A program made the translations under genes and the position numbers. Positions 46,661-55,838 of a stretch of DNA of 63,662 nt are shown here, in pieces. How positions within the stretch are numbered: position 1 is the stretch's first letter; each line of letters begins with the position of its first letter. Source of the DNA: an uncultured Lachnospiraceae bacterium (GTDB lineage Bacteria > Bacillota > Clostridia > Lachnospirales > Lachnospiraceae). The stretch is from assembly GCA_910585205.1 (NCBI GenBank), contig CAJUCC010000056.1, forward strand, positions 1 through 63,662, read 5' to 3'. Under the pieces are notes generated by a model. It was not told where the DNA came from, did no database searches, and worked only from the letters and a program-made list of their open reading frames with translations.

Positions 46661-47089
46661 ATGGAAAATAAGAAAATAATCATATATTCCTACACAAAAG
46701 TATGGAATGTGGAAAAAAAGATTTATAACGCTGGCAATATCCGTCTGCCGGTTCCGGTAGAGATGTGGAGTGCGATCTGTTTTGCGGGCACAGCGTTTGG
46801 CATGTATATTTTACAAAAGATATTTCCGGGGCTTTTGCAGGTGCCGGTTGTTGTGCGTCTTGGCGTGGTTCCGTACGGATTTATGTATTTTATGCGTCGG
46901 GTCAAACTCGACGGGAAAAATCCAATCCGGTATTTTGTTGATTTTTTCCGTTATCTGCTCTGCGACAGGCATTGTTATCTGGAACATTTTGCCCGCCACG
47001 GGAAGGGCAGAGAGCGAATCGCACTTGACTGGAGCTGCAGTATGGCATACAGACAGAAAGGGGAATCCATATGTATCGATGCCCGATAG
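46661..47089 (+). CDS. tcpE: TcpE-family conjugation protein
   Basis: A 142-aa membrane protein with the TcpE layout: a short N-terminus (Y-S-Y-T-K-V-W-N-V-E-K-K-I-Y), a conserved K-I-Y-x-x-x-x-I-x-L-P-x-P-V segment, two membrane spans (about 35-80), and the F-M-R-R-V-K-L-D-G-K-N-P segment. Start ATG 46661 behind GGCAGGGGCAGG. Its end overlaps the start of the VirB4-like gene by 19 nt, which indicates coupled translation. Confidence 0.8.
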   Translation: MENKKIIIYSYTKVWNVEKKIYNAGNIRLPVPVEMWSAICFAGTAFGMYILQKIFPGLLQVPVVVRLGVVPYGFMYFMRRVKLDGKNPIRYFVDFFRYLLCDRHCYLEHFARHGKGRERIALDWSCSMAYRQKGESICIDAR

Positions 47090-49848
47090 AATACTATACG
47101 GAAAATCTGATTTTCAATGCGGACAAGAGCTGTTGGGCTGCATTTAAGCTGACCGGATATGACTATGATTTTCTGAATGAGAATGAAAAAAGGCTGGTAT
47201 TGTTCCAGACGGCCCGCTTTCTGGCCGGAACTTCGTCGGAAATGCAGATTCTGATTGTGCCGATGGAACAGGATATTACGGCACAGTACAGGGTATTAAA
47301 AGGCAGGCTGGATACAGAAGATGCATTGTATGAGACAGCATTGAATTATACGCAGCAGGTGGAAAGCTATCTGCGGGAGAAGGCCGGAGAGACAGAGAGC
47401 AATGACTATCGCACCTACATATTTGTCAGGCTGGAAAATAATTCCGGGGATGACCTTATATCGGATCTGCATCATGCCTGGCAGTTCTTTGTCAGTGATC
47501 CGGTAAATGCGGTCAATGTATATATGCACACAGATACGAAAGATATTTTGATGAGCAGGGTTGAACGGATGAAAAAAACAGCAGATGATTGGTATTTCTC
47601 CCAGAATCAGAAAATGAGTATGAATGCGGTTATGGGGGAAGAACTGCAATGGCTTTTCCGCAGGATGGGATACCGGGGATTGAAAGAGGCAATACCGCTG
47701 TTTTACGCAGACAGCAAAAGAAATGTATGGGAACCCAGGTATGAGGCCAAACGTATCGGCAGGGAAAAGGCAATCAGGCCGTGGGGGAGGGATATTGTCA
47801 ATCTGTTTTCAGGAAGCATTACAAGCCGGGGACGGAGTATATGCGTAGAGCATGATGGCTGTGTATCTTACCAGACTTTCCTTGTCATGCCGGGCCTTCC
47901 AGATGAATGGGAATTTCCCGGGAATGAATGGCTTTATGCGCTGCAGAAAGAGAATATGCAGGCAGAGGTCTGTATCCATATACGGGCGGTGGAATGCCGG
48001 GAAGCACAGCGCAAGATTGAAATGAAAAAAAGGGAGATTGACAGCCAGTGCGAAAATGCGGAAAAAGGAGGTGCTGAAGTCCCGGAAGATTTGTACGTTG
48101 GGAAAGAGTATTCTACCGCTCTGGAAAGTGAAATCAAAACCAACAAAGATCCGATATTGCATACATCCGTTGTGCTCTGCGTATCTGCTGCAGACCAAAA
48201 GCAGTTGGAGGAACGGGCGGCAACGATACGGGAAAAATACCAGGATATGAATTTCGTTATAGAAAGGCCGGTTGCAGACCAGATCAGATTGTTTATGTCA
48301 TTTATCCCGACGGTGGGCGTGACGGTTCGGGATTATGTTATGCCGGTGACGCCGACAACGCTTGCAAGCGGCGTTATCGGTGTGAGCAGGGAACTCGGGG
48401 ATCATACGGGAAGCTATATAGGAACGACCGGGGAGGAAGAAAAGAATGTATTTCTGGACATGGGGCGTGCCTGCCTTGCAAACAAATCAGCTTCTGCGAC
48501 TTTTTACGGAAATCTGGGGTTTGGAAAGTCTTTTAACGCTAATCTGCTAGTCTTCCTGAATGTTATGTATGGCGGTTATGGATTGATTTTTGACCCCAAA
48601 GGGGAACGGGCTCACTGGCAGGCAGGATTTACGATGCTGCAGGGGCTTATTTCAACGGTAACACTTTCCGCATCGGCTGAAAATACGGGGATGCTGGATC
48701 CCTATAATATCTACAATGACAATCTGGATGAAGCCAATGAACTGGCCATCAATATTCTCACAGAAATGTTCCAATACAGTCCCAATTCCATGGAGTATAC
48801 GGCGCTTCTGGAAGCCGCGGGGAAGATGGCGGCGGATAATACGGGAAAGAATCCGTCTATGGTGCGCCTGGCGGAGATTTTGGAAAGTTTTGATTCCGGG
48901 GACGATCTGTGTAAGCCGGCCCAGATGATTGGAAGACGGATCCGGCTGCACAAAACGGCGGGAATGGCCAGACTGTTGATCGGGGAAGGCGGGGAGCAGA
49001 CCATATCGCTGGATAACCGGCTGAATATTTTACAGATCCAGAACCTGAAACTGCCCTCACCGGAAACGGCAAAAACCGATTACACGACCGAAGAAACCGT
49101 TTCCACAGTCATTATGATGGTGCTTTCCCATTTTGCACGGAAATTCGCCCTGATTCCGCGAAACGTCTTTTCGGTCATATTGTTTGATGAGAGCTGGGCG
49201 CTCGGCAAGACGGCGGAAGGCATAAAAATGTATGATTATCTGACACGCATGGGGCGGTCACTGTATACGGGCTGCATTTTTAACGGGCACTCGGTACTTG
49301 ATTTGCCGACAGAAGCCATCAAAAATACGATCACTTACAAATTTTGCTTCTGCACAACCAACGAGAATGAGGCCCGGCGGATGTGTGAATATCTGGGGCT
49401 GGAAGCGAGTGAACAGAATAAAGCAGCCATTATGAATCTGCAAAACGGAGAATGCATGTTCCAGGATATGGATAAACACGTGGGGATTTTACGGTTTGAT
49501 GCCGTGTTTCAGGATATTGTTGACGTGTTTTCCACGACGCCGAAGGCAAAAAAAGAGGATGCGGAGCAGGGAAAAGAGGAGGAAATACCGGATATGGATG
49601 AAAATATGTTTGCATATGATTTTTCTTATGACGACGATAATTTTGTGGAAGAAAACGTTCCGAAGACGGATGTGGAAGAGGCGGCTGCCGAAATACTGGA
49701 GCCGGAGGATGCCGATGCGGTAAATAAAAAGGAGGAAACCGATAAAATACAGGCAGCAGGGAAGAAGCCGGCAAAACCTACACAGAGCGACGGGGAAGTT
49801 GACATGGAAAAGATCATACGGAACCTTATGAAAAAAGAGGCTGTATGA
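47071..49848 (+). CDS. tcpF: VirB4/TcpF-like conjugation ATPase
   Basis: A 925-aa ATPase powering assembly of the mating channel. Walker A G-N-L-G-F-G-K-S lies near residue 480, Walker B V-I-L-F-D-E near 703, and the N-terminal half is the VirB4/Orf16-type domain. The last 100 residues are acidic and low complexity (K-E-D-A-E-Q-G-K-E-E-E). The start overlaps tcpE, and the stop overlaps the next start (ATGA). It is the best-conserved gene of the transfer module. Confidence 0.9.
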   Translation: MYRCPIEYYTENLIFNADKSCWAAFKLTGYDYDFLNENEKRLVLFQTARFLAGTSSEMQILIVPMEQDITAQYRVLKGRLDTEDALYETALNYTQQVESYLREKAGETESNDYRTYIFVRLENNSGDDLISDLHHAWQFFVSDPVNAVNVYMHTDTKDILMSRVERMKKTADDWYFSQNQKMSMNAVMGEELQWLFRRMGYRGLKEAIPLFYADSKRNVWEPRYEAKRIGREKAIRPWGRDIVNLFSGSITSRGRSICVEHDGCVSYQTFLVMPGLPDEWEFPGNEWLYALQKENMQAEVCIHIRAVECREAQRKIEMKKREIDSQCENAEKGGAEVPEDLYVGKEYSTALESEIKTNKDPILHTSVVLCVSAADQKQLEERAATIREKYQDMNFVIERPVADQIRLFMSFIPTVGVTVRDYVMPVTPTTLASGVIGVSRELGDHTGSYIGTTGEEEKNVFLDMGRACLANKSASATFYGNLGFGKSFNANLLVFLNVMYGGYGLIFDPKGERAHWQAGFTMLQGLISTVTLSASAENTGMLDPYNIYNDNLDEANELAINILTEMFQYSPNSMEYTALLEAAGKMAADNTGKNPSMVRLAEILESFDSGDDLCKPAQMIGRRIRLHKTAGMARLLIGEGGEQTISLDNRLNILQIQNLKLPSPETAKTDYTTEETVSTVIMMVLSHFARKFALIPRNVFSVILFDESWALGKTAEGIKMYDYLTRMGRSLYTGCIFNGHSVLDLPTEAIKNTITYKFCFCTTNENEARRMCEYLGLEASEQNKAAIMNLQNGECMFQDMDKHVGILRFDAVFQDIVDVFSTTPKAKKEDAEQGKEEEIPDMDENMFAYDFSYDDDNFVEENVPKTDVEEAAAEILEPEDADAVNKKEETDKIQAAGKKPAKPTQSDGEVDMEKIIRNLMKKEAV

Positions 49849-51074
49849 AAAAGATAATTGCAGGATTTTTGTTATGTCTGTGGATGCTGGCGGTTTTGCC
49901 GATGGCCATATTGATACTTTTTCTGGGCGGTGTCGGGAGTGAACCGGTTCCGGTGCCTGCGACCGAGGAAAAAGCGTATGAATACCAGTTTTCCTGTTCG
50001 GAATTGGGAGTGCCGTGGGATATTGTCATGCTGGCGGATGTGATACGGGCCTATGCCGCGGGGGAAGGGGAAATTGAGGCGTATAACCCTATTGTCACGG
50101 CGCTTGAGTTTTGCAGGCTGCGGGAGGAAAAATATGTTCTGGAAACGCATGATAACGGCGACGGGACGACAGATTCTGAATGGGTGCTGGAAGATATGCA
50201 GTACTATGAGGCAGCAGACGCGATTCTGGGATATGCAGGGCAGCACCGGGATACGCTCTCCTATCGGGATGCGGTGCTCTTTCTGGTTGCCTTACAGGAA
50301 GAGGCGGAAAAAAAGGGCGGTTCTGAAACGAAATACGAGGTAGCCCTGGAAAACCGTCCAGAGGTGGAGTTCCCGGATGTCCTAGAGCAGTATATCAGCC
50401 TGAAGGAATCGGAGATAAAGGATGTAACAGAATTGTATGAAGCCCGGTATCTGCCGCAGTTATATGGTTATGACACAGATATGGGTGCGGATCCGGGGTG
50501 GTCTGGGAGCACAGGGAATATGCCGGAGATTGTGGCCGGGAATGTGACAAGGGAAGAACTTCTGCAGGTAGCGGCATCTCTGATGAACTGGCCCTATCTG
50601 TTAGGCGGAAAGTCGGCACATGCCGGCGCCCCGTCCGGGCCGCTGGACTGCAGCGGGTATGTGGATTGGGTTTATGTGCAGTGTTTTGGGAGTACCGTAT
50701 CAGGAAGCGGCGGCGGCACGGCGGCGCAGTTTTATGCGACGGAACCGATTAGTGAAGGGGAGCTTAAGCCGGGAGATTTGGGGTTTATGAAAGATCCAAG
50801 GGATGTGGCAGCGGGGTCGTATAACCATGTGGGAATCTATATCGGGAAGATCGGCGGGCAGAATGCGTGGATACATTGCGGCGGCTCCTCTTATGGGTAT
50901 GAGGGGAGGCCGCGGGGCAGAGTAGGCATATCTGTGGACAGCGGCAGCAATGATGTCAACCCCATTCTTGGCGGGACATTTTCTCCACCGATGAAAGGGT
51001 GCAGATTCCGTTATTACAGGCGGCCGCGTTTTCAGTTTGCAGGGGAAGGCGGGGAGACAGAGGATGATTCGTAA
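49845..51074 (+). CDS. NlpC/P60 cell-wall hydrolase of the conjugation machinery
   Basis: A 409-aa exported peptidoglycan hydrolase that opens the wall for the channel. It has an N-terminal membrane span (about 5-28), a 200-residue region without a name (possibly a divergent lytic transglycosylase, not recognised), then the NlpC/P60 domain with catalytic Cys269 in L-D-C-S-G-Y-V-D-W, His328 in N-H-V-G-I-Y-I-G, and W-I-H-C-G-G. It corresponds to TcpG/Orf14 by position. It overlaps both neighbouring genes by a few nt. Confidence 0.85.
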   Translation: MKKIIAGFLLCLWMLAVLPMAILILFLGGVGSEPVPVPATEEKAYEYQFSCSELGVPWDIVMLADVIRAYAAGEGEIEAYNPIVTALEFCRLREEKYVLETHDNGDGTTDSEWVLEDMQYYEAADAILGYAGQHRDTLSYRDAVLFLVALQEEAEKKGGSETKYEVALENRPEVEFPDVLEQYISLKESEIKDVTELYEARYLPQLYGYDTDMGADPGWSGSTGNMPEIVAGNVTREELLQVAASLMNWPYLLGGKSAHAGAPSGPLDCSGYVDWVYVQCFGSTVSGSGGGTAAQFYATEPISEGELKPGDLGFMKDPRDVAAGSYNHVGIYIGKIGGQNAWIHCGGSSYGYEGRPRGRVGISVDSGSNDVNPILGGTFSPPMKGCRFRYYRRPRFQFAGEGGETEDDS

Positions 51075-53007
51075 AATAAAATTGTTATGCATGATGCTGG
51101 CGGGAAGCCTGATATTGACGATACTCCTGCCTGCGGGGCAGGTGGAGGCCAGCAGCGGGGTCAACAGCGGCGATGCGTTTGAAAACCTTCCCGGTGATGC
51201 AAAGTATCTGGGGAGTGAATACAGGGATAATTATACATTCGATATAGAGGAAACCGGCATATTAGAGAAGCATCTGGAAACAGTCAACGGGCTGGCCAAT
51301 GCCCTGTTTGCGGCCATCCGCACGGTAGCGTATGCCACGGTAACGTTATTTTACCGGGCATTGCAGTTTGACATGGGGGAATTGTTTGGGGAACAACTGC
51401 ATGGAATACAGGAGGGATTGAAGGATAGTATTTTTGAGCCGCTTCTGATATTGGGGTTTGCGGTATGCCTGCTTTCCGTGCTGGTACGGTTTTTGAAGCG
51501 GGATATTGTCGGCAGTATTGCAGAGTTCGGGAAGGTTGTGCTGGTGATTGTACTGGCTATGTTTGTCGTGCTGCGATCGGACGTGGTACTCTCGGGAGCT
51601 ACGAAGATTACGAAGGGGATCAGTGTGGATGCGCTGTCGAATATCAATGATAATATGGGAATATCCGGCGGTACGGATAAAATAGAAGAATTTTCGAAAA
51701 AAGCGGCGGGGGTACTGTGGGTAGACCTGGTGCATGAGCCGTGGAAGACAGTAGAATTTATGCATTGTGATATTCCAGATTCCGGCACGATTGACCGGTT
51801 TCTCAGTGCGGATGATGCCGATGAACGGGCAGAACTGGTAAAAGATTTTGGTGAGGCGAAATGTTTTAACATGCTGATCGGGTATGAACGGGTCGGGTTC
51901 CTGCTGATTTACCTTATCCCATGCCTGGCAAAATGCTTTATTTATATGATGATAGCGGGCGGGCTGATCGTCTATCAGGTGCTGGCGGTATTTTATCTGA
52001 TGCTGGCGCCTGTGATATTGATTTTATTTCTGGTTATTGGGTATGAAAGTATATTGACAGTCTGGATAAAAAAACTGTTCGAGACACAGGTTATGATACT
52101 TGTTATCACGCTGATGCTGGCGTTTCTGATCCGCGTGGATGTGCTGCTCTTTGGGAAAGCGGATGAGTGGGGCTGGCTGATCGTGCTGATCGTGCAGATC
52201 ATCGCCGGGGTGGGACTATACCAAAACAGGGATAAAATATTCAGGCTGCTTGAACCGGTCCAGCGAGGCAGGGAAAAGATTACCAACTCGGTACAAAAAA
52301 TGCATATACCGGAAAAGATGGCCGCCATACGCAGCGGCGCGATCGCGGCGAAGGATTATATCGGACAGCGGTTCCCGATGGGGAAACCGGACGCTGCCGG
52401 CGGCATCCGTCCGGTTGCCGGGGGCACGGCACCGGGAATGGGGCAGACAGGAGAAAAATCGGATACGAGGCCGGCTTATGTGCCGGTTGGGCAGGCAGCA
52501 CAGACAGGAAGCAATCCGCAGAGTGCGGGGCAGAAGCAGATGGCAGTAGCGGGAGCAGCGCCGGCGGCAGCCGGGCAGCCAGCGTCCGGCCGGAAGGAAC
52601 GTAATGTCAGAGTAAATATGCAGGACAGGAAACCACTCGGGGAGCCGGGCGCAGCCGGCAGTGTGCAGGACGTCCCGGCGAATGCCAATGATACGTTGCG
52701 GGTATCCGTGAAGGAGAAACATCGCAAACCGCTGAAGTTTTGTTATGAGAAAGAGGAAAAAACGAAAATAGCAAATGTTGGGGTACAGAGAGCCGGGGCA
52801 GCGGGTAATAACGGAAAGGACAGGGAAATGCCGCAGCCGGGAAATGGAAGAAAATACTATAAAAAAGAAGAGCAGGGAAAGGGGCATTCAGAAGGAATGT
52901 ATCAGGAAATACCAGGCGACAGGCGTCGGGAAGCAGGGAAAGCAGTCGGAAGAAAGCGCGGAAGCGGCGGGAGAGGGCACAAACAATATCTGGTAAAAGG
53001 GTCATGA
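51064..53007 (+). CDS. VirB6/TcpH-like polytopic membrane protein
   Basis: A 647-aa channel protein. It has a signal-type segment (1-30) and at least six membrane spans between about residues 80 and 380 (for example Y-L-I-P-C-L-A-K-C-F-I-Y-M-M-I-A and V-L-A-V-F-Y-L-M-L-A-P-V-I-L). A long hydrophilic Gly/Ala/Gln/Lys-rich C-terminus (about 390-647) is predicted disordered. This is the TcpH/Orf15 layout. ATG 51064 behind GACAGAGG overlaps the end of the NlpC gene. It ends the transfer operon. Confidence 0.8.
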   Translation: MIRKIKLLCMMLAGSLILTILLPAGQVEASSGVNSGDAFENLPGDAKYLGSEYRDNYTFDIEETGILEKHLETVNGLANALFAAIRTVAYATVTLFYRALQFDMGELFGEQLHGIQEGLKDSIFEPLLILGFAVCLLSVLVRFLKRDIVGSIAEFGKVVLVIVLAMFVVLRSDVVLSGATKITKGISVDALSNINDNMGISGGTDKIEEFSKKAAGVLWVDLVHEPWKTVEFMHCDIPDSGTIDRFLSADDADERAELVKDFGEAKCFNMLIGYERVGFLLIYLIPCLAKCFIYMMIAGGLIVYQVLAVFYLMLAPVILILFLVIGYESILTVWIKKLFETQVMILVITLMLAFLIRVDVLLFGKADEWGWLIVLIVQIIAGVGLYQNRDKIFRLLEPVQRGREKITNSVQKMHIPEKMAAIRSGAIAAKDYIGQRFPMGKPDAAGGIRPVAGGTAPGMGQTGEKSDTRPAYVPVGQAAQTGSNPQSAGQKQMAVAGAAPAAAGQPASGRKERNVRVNMQDRKPLGEPGAAGSVQDVPANANDTLRVSVKEKHRKPLKFCYEKEEKTKIANVGVQRAGAAGNNGKDREMPQPGNGRKYYKKEEQGKGHSEGMYQEIPGDRRREAGKAVGRKRGSGGRGHKQYLVKGS

Positions 53008-53257
53008 TTCGACAAAATAATACATGGAGAGGTTTGGAAAGGTATCATAATCCACGGGAGTGCCTGTTTCGATTAATATGTGAACGGCAACACGGTTTTC
53101 TGGAAATATATCAGAAGGGGAAATGTGTGGTGTGACAGTCGTGAATATTATATTACTATTTATCTTATGATCTGCCATATTCTTGTATATTCTGACAGAC
53201 TATGATAATATTTTATCGTTACCGCTCCCTAAACTGGTACGGGAAGGGGGTGTCTGC

Positions 53258-53344
53258 ATGGAAGTATTTGTTTCTTTTATTGTCGCTGTCACGGCTGGTG
53301 TGGTTTGCCACTACATCATCAAATGGTTAGACGGCGGCAGATGA
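53258..53344 (+). CDS. 28-aa membrane peptide, type I toxin candidate
   Basis: A tiny ORF with a strong GGGAAGGGGG site: a hydrophobic core (V-F-V-S-F-I-V-A-V-T-A-G-V-V) then a conserved-looking tail C-H-Y-I-I-K-W-L-D-G-G-R. From memory, similar peptides with a C-terminal K-W-L-D occur widely in Firmicutes, followed as here by a strong terminator. Size and shape fit a holin-like or type I toxin peptide. An antisense RNA cannot be proven by eye. Confidence 0.55.
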   Translation: MEVFVSFIVAVTAGVVCHYIIKWLDGGR

Positions 53345-53395
53345 CCGGTAACTAGCCTGTGGAACCAAGCCCGCCCACGCCAAAACAGGGAATAG

Positions 53396-53428
53396 AAAAA
53401 CCCCGGAGGTGGTGCTCCGGGGTTTTTC
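53396..53428 (+). terminator. Strong terminator after the small peptide gene
   Basis: The arms AAAAACCCCGGAG / CTCCGGGGTTTTT (13 bp) with a 6-nt loop. It ends the transcript about 80 nt after the peptide stop. The following 285 bp (53429-53713) hold no gene I can support. Confidence 0.85.
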
Positions 53429-53713
53429 ATTTTGCTGTCCTGCATGGACTATTTGCTTCTTTTTGCCTACACATACAATACCATATGTGCCCGGCTAAAT
53501 CAAGTGTATGCAGAAACAAATCTTTTTATCACATTTATTTCTTAAAATCACTATTTTGCGTGGAGCCGCTGGAGGGATAATTTCGCAAAAATAGAGATTT
53601 TAGCTTAAAAAACAGATAAGAGAGGAAAAACGAAGGATATTGGAGATAACTAAAATACAAATGGGCATTGCAAAAAAGAATACCCCGATTATGTATAAAA
53701 TCGGGGCAACGGG

Positions 53714-53860
53714 TTAAGCTTGTTGTTTTTGTTGATAGAGGGCAATCAGGGAATCTTGGAGAACTTGTGAAAAGTTAATGTGATTATTTTCGGCAAATGT
53801 GTTGAGCCATGCAGGAATGGTAAGGTTTTTTCTTACTGCTTTTTCACCATAATAAACGTA
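53714..53860 (-). pseudogene. Remnant of a second HicB antitoxin (C-terminal part)
   Basis: A minus-strand open stretch of 48 codons with no start codon, reading R-K-N-L-T-I-P-A-W-L-N-T-F-A and N-F-S-Q-V-L-Q-D-S-L-I to the stop. This lines up with the C-terminus of the intact HicB of this element (N-I-T-L-P-A-W-L-K-R-I-A ... N-Y-S-R-L-L-E-T-A-L-I). The N-terminal domain and any hicA partner are gone. Confidence 0.75.
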
Positions 53861-53927
53861 TCACACAAATATAAATTAAAAAAGAGCTATCATTTGTGAC
53901 GTTTTTTATGGGGATTCTTATAAGGGA

Positions 53928-54314
53928 CTATTTTACATTTTTTAATGTATTAGAATTGTTCTGATTTTCAAGCATAGAAAGTGCTGTATGCAGTATGGAA
54001 CGCTGGTTTTGTGGAATAAGTTCTTTGTATGTTTCGAGCAAAATTTTTGCACCATCCGGCATTTCTAACAAAGGAGTTATATTATTTTTTTCATTTAAGT
54101 TTATATTTGTCAAACCCAATAAATAGTCTGAAGATACATCAAATATTGTTACGAGCTTTATGATAATATCTATAGGCGGCATACGTTGTGAAGTCTCGTA
54201 AAATGAAATCATCTTAGGGGTCAATCCTAATTTAATGGATAACTCTTTTTGGGTCATATTATTTTTGGTACGTAGTACTTTGATACGATTGCCAATATTC
54301 ATCAGATAATCCAT
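53928..54314 (-). CDS. XRE-family (Cro/CI) transcriptional regulator
   Basis: A 128-aa regulator. The N-terminal helix-turn-helix lies at residues about 8-60 (M-T-Q-K-E-L-S-I-K-L-G-L-T-P-K-M-I-S-F-Y-E) and a helical C-terminal half is probably for dimerisation. The start may be 54314 or the ATG four codons later (54302). It is divergent from a second small XRE gene across an operator-like region, the arrangement of a phage-type switch. It is AT-rich compared with its neighbours. Confidence 0.82.
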   Translation of the reverse strand: MDYLMNIGNRIKVLRTKNNMTQKELSIKLGLTPKMISFYETSQRMPPIDIIIKLVTIFDVSSDYLLGLTNINLNEKNNITPLLEMPDGAKILLETYKELIPQNQRSILHTALSMLENQNNSNTLKNVK

Positions 54315-54345
54315 CCTGTTTTTTTAAATTATATCAAAGTTATTA

Positions 54346-54399
54346 TTGACAATAAACTAAAAGTACAGTACTATTAGTACATGAAGGTACAAAAAGTAC
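54346..54399 (+). promoter_or_regulatory. Promoter with GTAC operator array
   Basis: TTGACA, 17 nt, TACTAT (54346-54374). GTAC occurs at 54363, 54368, 54377, 54387 and 54396, the last three about 10 bp apart; AGTAC-A-GTACT is a full palindrome overlapping the -10. Another AGTACATTTT follows the gene at about 54618. It is probably bound by one or both XRE proteins. Confidence 0.6.
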
Positions 54400-54421
54400 A
54401 TTTTTTAGCGAGGAGGTTAAG

Positions 54422-54613
54422 ATGAATCGGTTAAAATTTTTAAGAGAAAAACGGAATTTGTCTATACTTGAATTATCAAGAAAAACAGGTGTTTCAGAGA
54501 GGTATTTACGATTTATCGAAAGGGGAGAAAAAATACCATCACTGAAAACAGCAGCTATAATTGCGAAAACATTGGAGACGTCAGTAGATGATATTTTTTT
54601 GATACAAAAATGA
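54422..54613 (+). CDS. Small XRE-family regulator
   Basis: A 63-aa, single helix-turn-helix protein (L-S-I-L-E-L-S-R-K-T-G-V-S-E-R-Y-L-R-F-I) with nothing else, like a Cro or an element-type regulator. Start behind GAGGAGGTTAAG. It is divergent from the larger XRE gene and just upstream of dam. It may control excision or transfer genes. Confidence 0.8.
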   Translation: MNRLKFLREKRNLSILELSRKTGVSERYLRFIERGEKIPSLKTAAIIAKTLETSVDDIFLIQK

Positions 54614-54690
54614 ACTAATAGTACATTTTGATTTAACAAGGGAGTTTCTTTTTATGAGGCGATTAAAAGAATAGCAGAAGGGTAACGAAT

Positions 54691-55488
54691 ATGAAATCAA
54701 TTATAAAATATCCCGGAAGCAAATGGGGCATTGCAAAATGGATAATCAGTTTTTTTCCGGATCATCACAGTTATCTGGAACCGTTTCTCGGGAGCGGCGC
54801 CGTCCTGTTTAACAAACCACGAAGCCATATCGAGACGGCCAATGATCTGGATGGGGATGTTGTCAACCTGTTTGCATGGATTAAAAAGGATCCGGAACGG
54901 CTGGCACATGAAATATATTATACGCCGTATGCGAGGCAGGTATATGAGGAGGTTTTCCGGGAAAAACCTGCCGACAGCTTCCGGCGGGCTGTAAATTTCT
55001 ACATCCGCCTGAATATGGGGCATGGGCATCGTACGACAGGGGAACGGACAGGGTGGAAAAACGATGTACAGGGCAGGGAGCGCGGCTATGCCGTACAGGA
55101 GTGGTGCGGGCTGCCGGAAAAGATATTGGAGGCAGCGGAACGGCTCCGGGGTGTGCAGATTGAGAACCGGGATGCGGTGGAACTGATTCAGCGGTTCCGT
55201 TCCCCCAGAGTGCTGGTATATGCAGATCCGCCGTATGTACTGGGAACACGTCATGGAAAACAATATAAATGCGAATTGGACGATGAGAGGCAGGATGATC
55301 TTCTGCTGGTGCTCCTGAAGCATCCGGGACCGGTGATTTTATCCGGTTATGACAATGACCTGTACAATGCAAGATTACAGGGCTGGCATAAGGAAGAGAC
55401 GACATGTTATACCCAATCCCGGAGTAAGAGAAAGGAGGTCTTATGGATGAATTTCGAGCCGGAATTACAGATGCGATTATTAATATAA
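54691..55488 (+). CDS. DNA adenine methyltransferase (Dam/D12 class), orphan
   Basis: A 265-aa N6-adenine methylase. The SAM-binding motif appears as Y-P-G-S-K-W near the start with E-P-F-L-G-S-G-A-V, the catalytic motif as A-D-P-P-Y-V-L-G at about residue 178, and the C-terminal S-G-Y-D-N segment is present. No restriction enzyme is adjacent, so it probably modifies element DNA to avoid host restriction or acts in regulation. Start behind AGAAGGG. The target sequence cannot be read. Confidence 0.88.
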   Translation: MKSIIKYPGSKWGIAKWIISFFPDHHSYLEPFLGSGAVLFNKPRSHIETANDLDGDVVNLFAWIKKDPERLAHEIYYTPYARQVYEEVFREKPADSFRRAVNFYIRLNMGHGHRTTGERTGWKNDVQGRERGYAVQEWCGLPEKILEAAERLRGVQIENRDAVELIQRFRSPRVLVYADPPYVLGTRHGKQYKCELDDERQDDLLLVLLKHPGPVILSGYDNDLYNARLQGWHKEETTCYTQSRSKRKEVLWMNFEPELQMRLLI

Positions 55489-55507
55489 GGGGAATTACAG
55501 GCAATTA

Positions 55508-55549
55508 AAAAGCATGTGATCCTGTGTTGGGGACACATCACATGCTTTG
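55508..55549. repeat. Hairpin after the methylase gene
   Basis: The arms AAAGCATGTGAT / ATCACATGCTTT (12 bp). On the minus strand TTAATT follows; on the plus strand there is no T-run, so the role is unclear. Confidence 0.5.
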
Positions 55550-55643
55550 CAAAACCACATCCCGGCAACTGCTTTCCACATATGCCGGCTGCTATGTATC
55601 CATAATAGCAGAAGCCGCGAATAAAGGCAACAGGGAATGTGAA

Positions 55644-55838
55644 ATGAGCTGTATTTATAAATACGAAATCGTAAAAGAGCATATATGTCCTGTCTGTGGA
55701 AAGCGTTTTTCGATACGCTATGGGCAGCATACTATATGGCAGTATCAATTTGAGCAATGCAAACGGAAGAAATATGTGTGCGGGTATGCCTGTTACCGGG
55801 CATATATGGCACGGAAAAACGGAGGGAAATACATATGA
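55644..55838 (+). CDS. Small zinc-finger-like protein
   Basis: A 64-aa protein with C-P-V-C-G-K-R-F near residue 15 and a second pair C-G-Y-A-C near 50, forming a probable four-Cys zinc site. It is basic and tyrosine-rich. ATG 55644 is chosen because the longer open frame begins in the hairpin region without a site. Its TGA overlaps the next start (ATGATG), so translation is probably coupled. Function unknown. Confidence 0.55.
   Translation: MSCIYKYEIVKEHICPVCGKRFSIRYGQHTIWQYQFEQCKRKKYVCGYACYRAYMARKNGGKYI

Noticed and set aside
53070..53200. A 15-codon hydrophobic ORF upstream of the 28-aa peptide gene
   Set aside because: Too short and without supporting context; the AT-rich stretch more probably holds promoters.
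54343..54639. Minus-strand open frame over the small XRE gene and operator region
   Set aside because: Antisense shadow of the XRE gene; low-complexity composition and no ribosome-binding site.
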